This document shows, piece by piece, positions 11,356 through 23,180 of a stretch of 64,000 nucleotides of DNA (its first letter is position 1; the number at the start of each line of letters is the position of its first letter). The notes beneath the pieces are model-generated. The model made no database searches and had not been told where the DNA came from. It was given only the letters and a program-made list of their open reading frames with translations. The stretch lies in NCBI GenBank assembly GCA_947568835.1, contig OX387607.1, forward strand, positions 9,687,701 to 9,751,700, in the 5' to 3' direction. The position numbers and the translations under genes were made by a program. Source of the stretch: Protonemura montana. Taxonomy: Eukaryota; Arthropoda; Insecta; Plecoptera; Nemouridae.

Positions 11356-14300
11356 AAACAGTACAATTATATGTAAAATAAGATTGATTACGGATTGCTT
11401 TCATAATGAATACATGAATTGCATTGCACATAATGCATAAAACCTCCATGATGAAAGTAATTATCACATTTATTACACATTCATCATTAGGTACCTGCTA
11501 GCAATTAAGTTGTTCTGCAAAATTTTTAAAACAGTTTTAAACATGAAAAGAACTTAGATTAACGCCAACACATATAAGACATGAAAATTGTAGTTTCGCT
11601 ATAACTTTACTAATACAAATTACATTGAACAAATTTCACAAAACTCATTAGATGATTTTGCCATCGAGGACCCCAAATACAAGCCAGAAACACAAGAAAT
11701 ACTTATCTTTAGCAACTAGTATATTCTATATATATATATATATATTCCCCTAAGTATTGTCTTGCCATCGCTTTTGGCCAACTGGCTTATTTGAGGCAAT
11801 AAGTCTCCTCATTGCCGCCCTGCTGTACCTACACTAATGTAAGTGCTAATTACTGCTAAGATAGATATGCTCGAAGATGCGTAAGATGCCACGGATAGTG
11901 TAGAGCGAAGGGTGGGGGTGGGGAAGAAGGTGGTTAGGGGCGCAAGACAATGATAAGGTGAAGTGGCAGTTAACCACTGAGGCTCCTTTGTCTGTATTGG
12001 ACAATATTTAAGTACATTTAATTAGTCAGTTGTATCCTCTCGTTCCCTTCACCTTATATGGAGGAAAGGAAGACAATAAAATCGTTCTGAAGGTGAATCT
12101 GTATTTTAGTATAAACCGTTCAGCGAGAGAATATAATTTTCCGGCAGAGGCGCCACCGGTCGTTTTGGAGCGACATGTTGGCCAACTGCCATTTTTTAAA
12201 ATCACAACAAATCATATCCGTTGATGTCCACTATTTTCCTTTTGCTTTAAAGCATTTGTAATGCTAAGATCTTTTGTTTATTGAGTTATAAGAATTTTCC
12301 TACCAATTAAATCGATCTTGGGAATTATTTTGCAGATAAAATAGTATTTTGAAATTTTGCCACTGAAATCATAACTGAAATTGCATTCATGAGTTGGTAG
12401 CAATGCTGGATGTAGTCCTTGGGCTGGTATTTTCTCTCGCGGACTAGACGGTATATTTCCTTGTTAAGGATTCAAGGATTCAGAACGATGGTATTACAGG
12501 ATGTTAGGAAATTTTCTTCTGAAGAACTTTTTCTTGAGAAATTCCTAGAAGCAAGGCTTTGCCGTAACATAAAGGAAAGGCTTATGAATACGATGTATAC
12601 CATGTAGAAACTCGATGATAAAAAGCTGAGTAAAATAGTCATTATCATTGGAATAAGACGTAAAATCACATGACGCTGCTTTTGGTAGCCCCCTTACAAG
12701 AAAAGCAGGAACACGAGATCTGGTAGTCGCAAAAATAAATCATAGCCCATAAAAAAGAAACATGAAACGAAATATAAAATCGTTTATAGGTTTGTTTTGT
12801 ATATATGTAACCCATTTTCCAACATTGCATACAACGCTACTTGATTTTCTTTTCGGTATGCCATTTCCATATATAAAAAAAAAAGAGAACGTTCCTAATT
12901 CCGAATTGCATACCCTATGACATCACATTGATGTAGTTTTCTATGCGTCGGCGGCTCATCTGTTGAAATATACGGACGGTCGTATCTCAGCCCATGCATT
13001 TGCGGTCGTATAATTCTTGTTCTCACATTTTCATCCACACTTTCCCAGACATGGATGTATAAGGGCGCGAAAAGAGATGATATAATTCACGATGAAGAAA
13101 CGCGTGTGGTTTTTCACGCATAGATAGCGATAAAAATGTACTCCATTAAAGTATTTGCCACTCGTACGGTATATATGTGGAATTACTTATATGTTACGCT
13201 ATAAGGGTTGAAGAGAGTAGCTATATATTTTATCTTGCACATTGTCTAAGAGCTTACTTGGGCGTCAAGTGATAAATCAGGTGGGTGAGCTATATATCGC
13301 CATCAGCGATGCAGCGGTGTTTTCAAGAAGCTTCGCAAAGGTGGCGAAAAGCCGTAAAAACGTGTAGGAGTTTATTTAATTCTGAGAATTTTTAAAGGAA
13401 TTTTTTTGGGGAAGTTTGTGACTTAACAGGTTGACATTTTTGTGTGATGCCACACATCTATATTTCCGAGAGAAAATTCACCTATTTTGAAACAGAGCGT
13501 TTAAAAAAATAGCTATTCAGTTACAAATTACGGATTATTTTTCTAAAAAAAAAACATACAGTTTTCAAGGAACAATGAACATAAATTAAGGGGTCCATGC
13601 GATATTATGAACGTCTTACCGTGAAGCCTATGCAGTACCTGTGGGCAGAAACCACTACCCCTGGCCAAAAACCGCTCCCGCGCGAATTCACTCTAATTTA
13701 TTAACAACCTGAACGTTTCCGAGTTTTCTCTGAAATTGACCCCCGCTAGCATCATCTTCTCGTCCCCCACGGAATTGCATATTAGTTATTAAGACGTCTA
13801 ATCCTGGCCAACTTTAAGGGGTAGTAAACTATAAGGGATGATTAATATCGTACCCCTTAAGGGTTTTATAATATCATGTTTAATCTTACTAAAGCAACCC
13901 CTTTAGAAAATACACCTAGCGCATCACGTTTTGTTTGGAAACAGACAGACACTCTCAAAATGACAAGAACCAAAAAAGTGCATCTTTAATGGCTGTTCTT
14001 TATTTTCTTAAAGCCTGTCCGACTCAGCGCTTCAACCCCTCTTTGATTGCAATTAAAATTGCAGCCTCTACGGCGTGATAGGGTCCACTAATTAAAGGCT
14101 CTCTTACATCTGTCTCCCCTTCACACCCTTTTGTCTCCACATTCTCTTTCCTGCTATTGGTCAACGCTGGCCGCTTCAATGGCCGACGACGGCGTCCATT
14201 CTGCCCCTAGGGGACTCGTGTGGGGGCGCAAGGGGAGGGATTTTGTCTTTAGAACAAAACATTCTCTCTGCTGGTCGTTGAATGCGACCCCACAAGCTTC

Positions 14301-17300
14301 TTCTCTCTCCCACTTAGCTTTTGGTCCATACAAGTTGAGCGTAATGGTGGATGCCTTAGCATATAGACAAAGGTCTCATGCTTTCACTAACTATCGCAGT
14401 GGCCTATTGTTTTAGAAAGATTCCAAACACGTGGGTCGTCCATGTGGAAACTAGTTTGGAGAGTTTTATTACTTCTGTTTTAATTATGCATAACGTGGTG
14501 TGTGTCTGTTTTTTTTTTTGCCCGATGGCATTGTTTGCGTATAGCGCAGAGACTCCATGGGATGAAATGAACTCCATTTTGTGTTATCGGATATGAGGTC
14601 GCCAGAAACCATGATCATGTACGTTTTCAGGGTAGCAAAACGTAAAAAAAAAATGGTTTGAAATGTTGTATCTCATGGAAAAGTAATTTAACATAAAATG
14701 AGCGTCTGCATAGCTTAGTTTCGCTTCTGGGTTAATGCCTTAGTACATTTTTATGATGCCTATACATAAACATGTCGTAGTGAACCGCAAAATAATTATC
14801 CACAATAGCATTTTGACCACCCGTGAGAATGAAAATGCGACCGAACTAATGTGGGAAACACGTTCCCGGAAAATGTAAATTATTCCTTGTGGAATTTCTA
14901 TTCTCGCCCTCTAGCCCGAGTCCACACATATTATTTTGTGTGCAACAGTTACACACAACGTTTGGTAGTTTACCAAGGACTTTATGTAGAAAACAAGCAC
15001 ACATTCAGTTTTATTACCGAGTAGTTCCCGTTTTGCCCGTCGAGTTAATCAACGCGTTTTAATAACTCGCGTGTTACGGCCGAAGGAGATACTTTTACTT
15101 TACACAAGACAATGGAAGGAAACTACTTGAGACAGACGGAAAACTGAGAAGAAATGACATTCCTGTAACGCCGTAAAAGAGCTGACAGTAAACAGATATT
15201 TTCTTTTGAACTCTATGCCTTGAATCATTTTTGGTAACTTCAGGACCTCCTTATGAAGTCACGATACAATATACCAAAGCGATCGCAGAGAAATTAAACA
15301 TTTCTAAAGCTCTACTCAAATCATAGATTTCCCAACGCAATCAACTAAATCACACGCCAAATTTCCCGACCAATTTTCTTCGTAAGTTTTCGTCGCGAAT
15401 GCGATACAGAATCAACTCTACCGGCCTGCCTGTCTATTATTGGAAGTGTTTGCTCTTGCGTACTGGCTCAAACAATTATTACTTGATTGGAGGGTCCAAG
15501 ACGAATCTCATCAGCAAGTCCTTCAGTCTAACGTAGTCCACAGCGTATAGTCTACAGCGCAGTCCGCACACCATCAGACACAAGTCCAAGCATCGTCAGA
15601 GCGCTTTGGGACAAAGGTATGTGAAACGCCAGCGAGAGCGACGAAGACCAAAGATATTTGAAGACAATGATACTTAGCCTCATTCCCTCGGGAAGTGACA
15701 AAGATGGAGCTATATATTCCCAGTCGAGTCCTAACTAAGATGTGGGTGAGTGTAGAGTGAGTGGTTGAAGGAGCTGCTATGGGTGAGGGTACGAGAGGGG
15801 ATGGGGATCTTTACTTTGTTGGCTCCGGCCACTATTTAGTTTAAAAGTTAGTCGACACCAAAGGAAGTTGGTCGACTCGCTGAGCACTATGCGAAGGACA
15901 TTCGGTGCCAAAATTGTTGGAATTCATTCGTGGCTGAGCTGGTGGTGACGGTGAATTTAATTGCGAATTTGCGATGCTGATGAGGTGTTGGTGGCGGAAA
16001 GAAAATTGCTTGAATAGTGGAAGACGTTTTTGGTGTTGTTCGATAAATGATATGCTTACTTTAAAGCATGTAATCTATAAAAAGTGATTTGATGTATAAA
16101 ATATGTTCAGAACTGACTAAATTTACCTTAAATAGCGTCCGGTAAAATTTATTTTCTGAATATTCCTAGAGCTAGTACAGTCTTGAACTGCAGCAGCGAT
16201 TTCTGATAGGGTCATCAAAATTGGTATCCAATTTTGCCAGTGAGTGTATGACGCTAGGATGGTTCCCAGTGTCGCTTCATTGTCTTAGAAGACCAGTAAC
16301 TTAGATGGGAGCTCCACCCCCGGTCGCCAACTACAGCTACCCCTTCTCCTGCCTGCACCAGGCCCTGGTCCTTGCCTGACAAACTCGGAGTACCATCAGC
16401 AGTGCAAAAATAGCCAGAACTTTGGTCGGGTGCCCGTGGAGCCCGTGGAACGGGGGAAAGTTGCAGGATAATAATTATCAAGTGCACGGAATTCAGACGA
16501 CACAAGTTTCGCTTTAGTTTCATGTAAATAGCATAATAATGTATTTACAAACCATTAAGTTAAACAAAAACTATGTAAGAAGCTATCTGTTTGTTTTCAA
16601 CCGTTGATGACTAGGAAATGTGATAATCTAAATTTAAGGATTTGTTGGGATAAAATTAAGCGAATTATATAAACAGATCGTCGTTTTCTTAGAAAGGTAT
16701 CGCGTCCATTTTGTTCAGGAAGTCAACATGAAATGGCTGAATGGAATCTTTCCAACACCCCATGGATCTCATAATTACAATTCAAACATATTTTTCCAAT
16801 TAATTCAAAACGTTATCTCATTCTGCTTTGTGGGACGAATAATTTCGAAATCCAAGCGACATTCAAAACCAAACTTCACACCGCGTAAATTAATAATAAT
16901 GAGATATTCAGATAACGCTTTCACCCAACCAGACCTAACCTACCCACACCAAATCTTACCACCCCAGCCAAAACCTTCGGATAGCTAGCTCCTTGGAATC
17001 ATTTCCCCTTCGTCCAACGCCGCTCTCCGCGCATTAAGATTCTGATACCAGTATTTACAGTTCCTAAAACAGTCCCCAAGATTTCACCACTATGTATGCT
17101 AATCATGATGTTAATGACATCATGTTATGAACGTAGCATAGCACAAATCGGCACCAATCTGTGCTACAGATTTCACACTTCTCTTTGGAAAACTCTGTGC
17201 CGGGAAATCCACCGGGAAAACCCACCGAGGGTAACACGGATTTCCAGCGGCCACAACTGGCGAAACATGATGTTATTAATGATTGGCAAAATGCAAATCA

Positions 17301-17764
17301 AGATGTGTTGTGGTAGAGAATGGTAGAGATTGTTAATGACGATTCTGTAATGCGCGGTATGGTATTATGCTCGGGGCTATTCGTATGTGTGCAGCTAAAT
17401 CATATCTTCAATTGTGCGGTGTTTGTAATCAGAGTCAGTCTTACAATTAAGAGGTGCTGATTGCTTTCCACTGTGGGTCTACCTTGATGATGATGATTCA
17501 CCCCAACAGCGTTAATATCTCAGGCTTTTTTGTCAGCTTCAGGTCTTTTTTAAATTAGCAGCTTCTCTTCTCTCCAAATAAAAATAACTATAAACATCGA
17601 AAAGAATATTTGAATTCTAAAAATAATATATTTTTACCAAAAATGTACCACTTTTGTCTTCCTCAAGTATTAAATTTTCTTCAAATATTTTAAAAATGCA
17701 AACTACTATCAATATCAATTGTGAAATGTTATTTTAATTGCAAATTCTTGCAATGAGCAGAGTA
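11353..17764. other. Non-coding stretch, no supported gene
   Basis: AT-rich DNA containing a (TA)n run at about 11727-11747 and a modest GC-rich patch at 14110-14340. Open frames are short and unrecognised. Confidence 0.55.
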
Positions 17765-17789
17765 TTTTATTATTAAAAACACTAATAAT

Positions 17790-18068
17790 GATGGTTTTTA
17801 GACTCATATCTACTTGATTTATCCTTAGCACTAGTTTTAACAAAAACTATTTGAAATGGGTTTTGAATGCTAAGTAAAGGACAACTAAATTTCCCGACGT
17901 TTCGTAACATGTACTAGTTACTTCTTCAAGGGTAGAGCAGTCCTGTTATCGGAAAATTGTCATGACTGTTTCAACCCTTGAAGAAGTAACTAGTACATGT
18001 TACGAAACGTCGGGAAATTTAATTGTCCTTTACTTAGCATTCAAAACCAATTTCAAATAGTTTTTGTT
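17790..18068. mobile_element. Palindromic element with 95-bp arms, inserted in the family B element
   Basis: Arms 17839-17933 and 17974-18068 are near-perfect inverted repeats around a 40-base centre. The 12 bases AACACTAATAAT flank the insert at 17778-17789 and 18069-18080, consistent with a target-site duplication. Each arm contains TTGAAGA-AGTAAC-loop-GTTACGAAACGTCG, a degenerate hammerhead-like core. The left side has an extra outer ~49 bases (TTTTTAGACTCATATCTACT...), whose counterpart appears at the right end of the half copy near 26.67 kb. The right arm here is therefore truncated. Confidence 0.8.
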
Positions 18069-18097
18069 AACACTAATAATCTCTCAAAAATGTGAGC

Positions 18098-18165
18098 TCA
18101 ACCGGGGACACGAACCCCGATCCCCACACGTCACGGGTGTTGCTCTATAACCATTTGAACCATTT
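18098..18165 (-). repeat. tRNA-like body of the family B element
   Basis: The minus strand reads GGTTATAGAGCA (D-arm-like), ACACCCGTGACGTGT (a 4-bp stem with a 7-base loop, GTG in the anticodon position), then CGGGGTTCGTGTCCCCG (a perfect 5-bp T stem with a 7-base loop). The D stem is incomplete and there is no acceptor stem, so it is tRNA-derived rather than a tRNA gene. The His-like reading is an inference. Confidence 0.6.
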
Positions 18166-18270
18166 GATACAAATGACAGATATTCAAGGAGTAGAACCAC
18201 GAGGCTGTAAATACTCACAGTCACTCTAATACCAATTTTTGAGAGGTTATTAGCATTCCTAATAATAAAA

Positions 18271-20660
18271 CATCTATCATTTTTAAAGTCTGCAAAGCAG
18301 AAGCAACAGCTTCACAAACCACCCCATGCGTACAATTACCAAACAATGCACCGCGGTTTTGTCATTGCTGCTTACACACAAAGTCTTCATATAAAACTAG
18401 ACTGTCCACACACGCTCGCACATAGCACGTGACGATCATTTTCGTCCACGTCCAGTCGTAAGGTAATTTTGATAACTTGTCCATAAAGAGCTGGCGGGGT
18501 GAAAGGTGATTGCCAAAGCGGTCCATCAAGCGAGCTCTGTTTATGTCGCCCTCGATGTTCACACCTGCCCATTAAGCAAAGGGCGTGCAGACTTGCTTGG
18601 TCGAGTCCTCGCGTGCTGTACTGTAGACTAGAGACAGTATGGCGGGCTAGGGGACGAACTGTGTGCTTGTAATATTCAAAATACAGGTCTAACTCGTTGG
18701 AAATGACGAGTAAAAGGTGATTTGTGTGCAAGTAAATAGTCGAAACACGCCCCTCGCATGTGCTTGTGTGATGATCTTGTATTTAAGAGATGTTAAGTGA
18801 AGTATAATAGACTATGATGGACCACCGAGGATGAGGCATACCTGTGCTCAATACAGATGTTGGTGTTAAATCTCAACCATATACTCAGCAATGTTTAATG
18901 GATCATTTTGGTGTGCTTCTTTACTGGTTTACAATGAAAATTCTTTTGTATCCTCGTGCACTATATTGTCAAGCACTTTATTGCCAATTATAAAAATCCG
19001 TATTACTTTATAGTAAAAATACCACGAAAAGTTATTTTTCAATTAGCTTAGATGAAAAAATTATCATATGACAAGAAATATTTTTCATGTTGCTTTAGAA
19101 CGCGATATTAAAAAGCATGTAACCTATTTACGTTCAGCAGTAACATCTTCTAAATTTAATTGAACCTCAAAATAAATCTCAATTTACAAACAAAACCAAT
19201 CAAAAGCCCAAGCATGACCTCTTAAATGACGACCTACACTTAAAACTCTTCGCCAAAGAAGTCAGAGCATCTCAATTATTGTCACTTAGCATCGATACGT
19301 TTTGAAACTAGCTCAAGGAAAAGCTAAGGACGTTTGATTTGGTGAACATCCGCGTCTGTCCGCCTCACCGCGTTTTCCAATCTCGTCCCGCGCGTTTTGC
19401 GAATAGCTTGCGAGAATACACATCTCTAACATTTCCAAGTATCTTGTATATTACCTAACGGCATCGTCGCTTCTCAAAGAAAATTCAAGTGAAGCGTGTA
19501 AGCTACACGTAGTGGAGTGTTGTCCTGGGTTACCTTATAAGGAGTATGTGGAATGGGCAGGGGAGGTAGAAGAGATCTCGAGATGGGAAATATATAGGTA
19601 GGCTTTATCATGAAAATATGAAATATTTGTTGGAATACAATAACTGTGAAGCATCTCTTGAAAATCTACTGGAGTGTTAACAGCAAATCAGAGATAGCGA
19701 AGCTTGGAAAGTTCTCTAGTAGAGTAGTAATGTGTATGTCGGATAAGTAATTGTAACAATGGCAAGGAGAAGTTTGTATGAGTGGGATTTTGCATTGATT
19801 TGGGGCATGTTCTCAAGGTATGACGTGGGAGAAGCGAAAATTTGATTCTTGTTTCCATGTCTATATCACTGTTTATCAAAAATGTTCACTGTCATGGAAA
19901 TGTTCTGAAAAATGTGAAATATCTTCTTGAGTAACGCGAGATGAGATTTTTTTATTGTAAAAAAGAGATTCAAATTTTGTCTATCGCAATTTTTCCTTTG
20001 TGGAAAAATAACGAAGAATGTTATATTGAAAAATATCTTAGTGTTTAAAAGATGAAAATTCTGGTGTTTTCTAAATTCCAGACAAGTTTTTTTGTATATA
20101 CCTTTACGGAATCACGTGAGACATATTTTTTCGTGATAACTGCAGAGTCATGGTTCCTCGCTCGCCTTCTCGACAGAGAGGTAAGATCTGAATACCTGCT
20201 CGAAGACTCCGTCCCTTGTTGCTTAGCACTGCAGGCATAAGCGTCGCTAATGGGGCGTCGGTTCTGGAACGCACCCGGTCGGATCGTTAAGGATCTCCGC
20301 CAAGTAACGACGTCGAAACGCCGAGCAGAGACGACTACGGCACTGTCGAAAATATTTGTGTCCACTTCAGGGAACGAAAATAATATGAGACGTTGACTTT
20401 GAAAAAAAAAACGCTTTTCAAAAATTAGTGACTCTGATAGAATGATAGAATTTTTGTGTTTGATGGAAATATTGAATTGCTGAATTATGTTAGTCCGGAA
20501 AAATTGTATTTACCTCTCAAATTTGACTTTTATAGACGAAATAAAGTGGTTAAAATAGGGCAATAGGGAAGAAAATGATAAAACCGTAGGTCTCTAACGG
20601 CAGTTTTGTTAAAGTCTTACTGGTTTTCTTAGTCATTAATAAATGGACCATGTGAGAACA
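18271..20660. other. Non-coding stretch, no supported gene
   Basis: Mostly AT-rich. A GC-richer patch at about 20140-20350 has several CGTCG/CGACG strings. A 114-codon minus-strand frame near 18387-18731 shows no domain. Confidence 0.55.
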
Positions 20661-20662
20661 CA

Positions 20663-20810
20663 GTGCCGGATCCACAAAGCAGAGCTAACGCTTAACCCCC
20701 ACACATTTGGAGGTAAAGTAGTTATCAAAAAATCTGAAAGGTGTTTTCAGATTTTTTGAAAACATGATCATTTTTACTCATGAACTTAAACTCTCCGTTA
20801 TGGATCCGAC
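20663..20810. mobile_element. Short inverted-repeat element (family D)
   Basis: The ends GTGCCGGATCCACAAAGCAG and (reverse complement of the right end) GTCGGATCCATAACGGAGAG are imperfect inverted repeats. Inside is a hairpin, CAAAAAATCTGAAA/TTTCAGATTTTTTG. GTGTTTTCAGATTTTTTG and the TAACTACTTTA-type segment recur at 36875-37040. No coding capacity. Confidence 0.6.
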
Positions 20811-22440
20811 TTTAAATAAATAACAAACTTAAAATAACTTAAAAAAATAAATCTCCATATGTCTCCTCGCATTTAACTACAAAAAATCTGGGCAAATCAA
20901 AATGAAAAACTTTGTCTACAACATCAAAAACGTGCAAATAACTTCTTCATCACACCATGGTTCTACATTTGACAAATTGTTACAGCCACCCCTTTGGTGA
21001 CCAGCAGGAAACGAACTAGATTCGACCACTGTCCAAAACCTGATCCAACCCCAACACATAACTCCACCTCCAAGAACAACCAACTGAACGCTGACTGAAA
21101 ACCCAAAGCATTCCCAGCAACATTCCAGTTCATGAATACGAGGATTATTACAAGTTATTGTGGCGTTGTCAACATGATATTAAGCAAATCATTTAGAAGG
21201 CTCGTCCAGCAGACAAAATACCCAGACGTAACACGAGCCGGCCTAAACGCGTGCTCAATGCGTGTACGCAGGTGAGAACATTGCGTACGCAATGGGCGCG
21301 GGGTGAAACATACGCACACGCGGGGAAACTTGATATATGCGTGTGGCAGTATTAGACGCGTAATGCCATGTTGGTGCAACACAATTATTTAAAGTCGGAC
21401 AAGATGTAACGATAACGAAGATTTAAACTTTGAAAGGAAACGACATTTCGCTAATTTAATTAGTTAATATATGTTGAGTTCAGAGATATAAATGGAGAAT
21501 TGAACTTCGGTTCAAGAATTTATTTTCATTGAATACGCATTGTAAAATAATATAAAGTAGTTGGTAACTGTTACAAGAAACATTGTTCTGCGTAATAAAC
21601 TGGAGTGTATGGTAGAGCTAGCTTCAAGGGCTTACACAATGGTGCTGCAAGGGCCAATGTCATTCAACTAATGAAAGATGGGGCCTGAGGGCGAGATAAA
21701 TTGAGAATCTAAAGTCCTAGCATTAGGCCCTTATTTCTACTTTAGCATAAAACATACAGTTGTATAGCACACATAATATAAATGCACGATTCTGGCCGTT
21801 TTGTCGTAGAAACATTATTTTCTTGCTAGTACAGATGAGGCTGTTTTATATATTTTTTTTTAACAACGTTGTAGATAAATCAAAAAGTTCATTCGATGTT
21901 GTACTCTACTCCCGAAACATTTCTAGTATTGAGCCAATAACTCTCTTGTAACTCTCCCTTGTCTTGCATTGCCCAGCACAGCCCTTATTCATTAAGCAAA
22001 TGGAGTTAGTAAAATGTCGAGCGCGAGCGACGGGGAGAAAGTATGGCGGCTAGGTGCAAGAGAGTTTCCGCCATTTGCATGCTGCTCGGACCGGAAGAAT
22101 GTAAATCACCATTTTAGTTATTGGGTAGACATTATTTTCACAATTTTTACCCTGAAATATCCTTTTTTTAAAAGAAGAAAAAAAAATTAAAAACGTTATT
22201 ATAAATGAAAGGATATACATATACATATTTTTATAAATGTATATATATCTTTTGGGGTTTTTGATAACTTTGTATCATAAATTACCATAAAAAATTATTT
22301 TACCACGCATTTCAATAAAACAAAGTGCACCAATCAACTTATCCATCATACAATTACGAAACACATCACTAATCAATAAGCCCACACTATAAAAGTCAAT
22401 AATGCACCATTAAACAGCCCCATGAAGTCACTCTAATCCA
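20811..22440. other. Non-coding stretch, no supported gene
   Basis: AT-rich DNA. It contains the perfect 16-bp palindrome CATTGCGTACGCAATG at 21279-21294 in a locally GC-rich patch (21215-21330). Confidence 0.55.
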
Positions 22441-23180
22441 TTATCCACCCAAGCGACGCATAATATCGTCCATACCGGGACCACCAAGCAAACGGTCCAC
22501 GTTGCCGACCATCATGCGCACATGTATGTGTCACAAAATCACCCCCTTCGACGTCGGCACCCTCGCGTCGTGCCCCCATTGGCCGCTGGACGTCGCGACG
22601 CTGCCGACGCTGGTCAACGACGCCCGTTCATTGGTCACCGACAGACCGGTACAGAACACATGACAGGACGAGGGAAAAATCGGCGAATCGTTGCTGTTGG
22701 CGATTGTGAAAGGAACGATTTGTGATTGTTTTTAAAAGAAAGCTTATTTTTCGGGATCAAAACTAGACTCACAAGAACACATTTTTTTACTCAAACAAAC
22801 TTAATCAGAATTTTATTTTTTTTCTCAGACATATTTGACATTATTTCCGTTTTTATTTTTTATTATTTTTTAATAAAATTGTCACCGCTTACGCCGAAAC
22901 TTTCGAGTCAATATAATCTTTACGCGTCTCAATTTTCAGCACACACAACCACTTAACATACAAGATTTCGAACGAAATTCAAAGTCTAAATTTTGCTGCT
23001 CGTCAAATGAGTGACGCACTTGCGTGACGGTTTCACGCACAGGTGATAACAGTTTTGACGAGACGCATTAATCATAATATTGCGTAGCACACGAGACGAC
23101 GTCTGTCCAGACGCTTATCACCGAAACAGAAGCGCCGCGGCGCTTTTTGCGTATCGTGGCGTCGGCGTCGTTATGCTTCT
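22441..23180. other. GC-rich CGTCG/CGACG patches around AT-rich DNA
   Basis: Two CpG-dense patches (about 22540-22640 and 23090-23175) flank AT-rich sequence. The first holds the palindrome CGTCGCGACG at 22591-22600, and the second repeated GTCGGCGTCG and GCGCCGCGGCGC strings. No supported exon. Confidence 0.5.
22591..22600. other. CGTCGCGACG palindrome, copy 1
   Basis: Perfect 10-bp palindrome extended as GACGTCGCGACGC, in a CpG-dense patch. Confidence 0.9.

Larger units (their letters stand above)
17765..18270. mobile_element. Family B inverted-repeat element with tRNA-like body, interrupted by a nested palindromic element
   Basis: The left end (TTTTATTATTAAAAACACTA) and the reverse complement of the right end (TTTTATTATTAGGAATGCTA) match, as do the following CTCTCAAAAAT segments. 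Removing 17790-18080 leaves a continuous element of about 215 bp. The body holds a tRNA-like segment and GGAGTAGAACCACGAGGCTG (about 18188-18207), which recurs at 39978-39998. No transposase is encoded; it would be a non-autonomous element. Confidence 0.75.

Noticed and set aside
15977-16000. Exact CTGATGA box followed by GGAAAG, as a hammerhead ribozyme
   Set aside because: The intervening bases (GGTGTTGGTGGCG) do not pair to form stem II.
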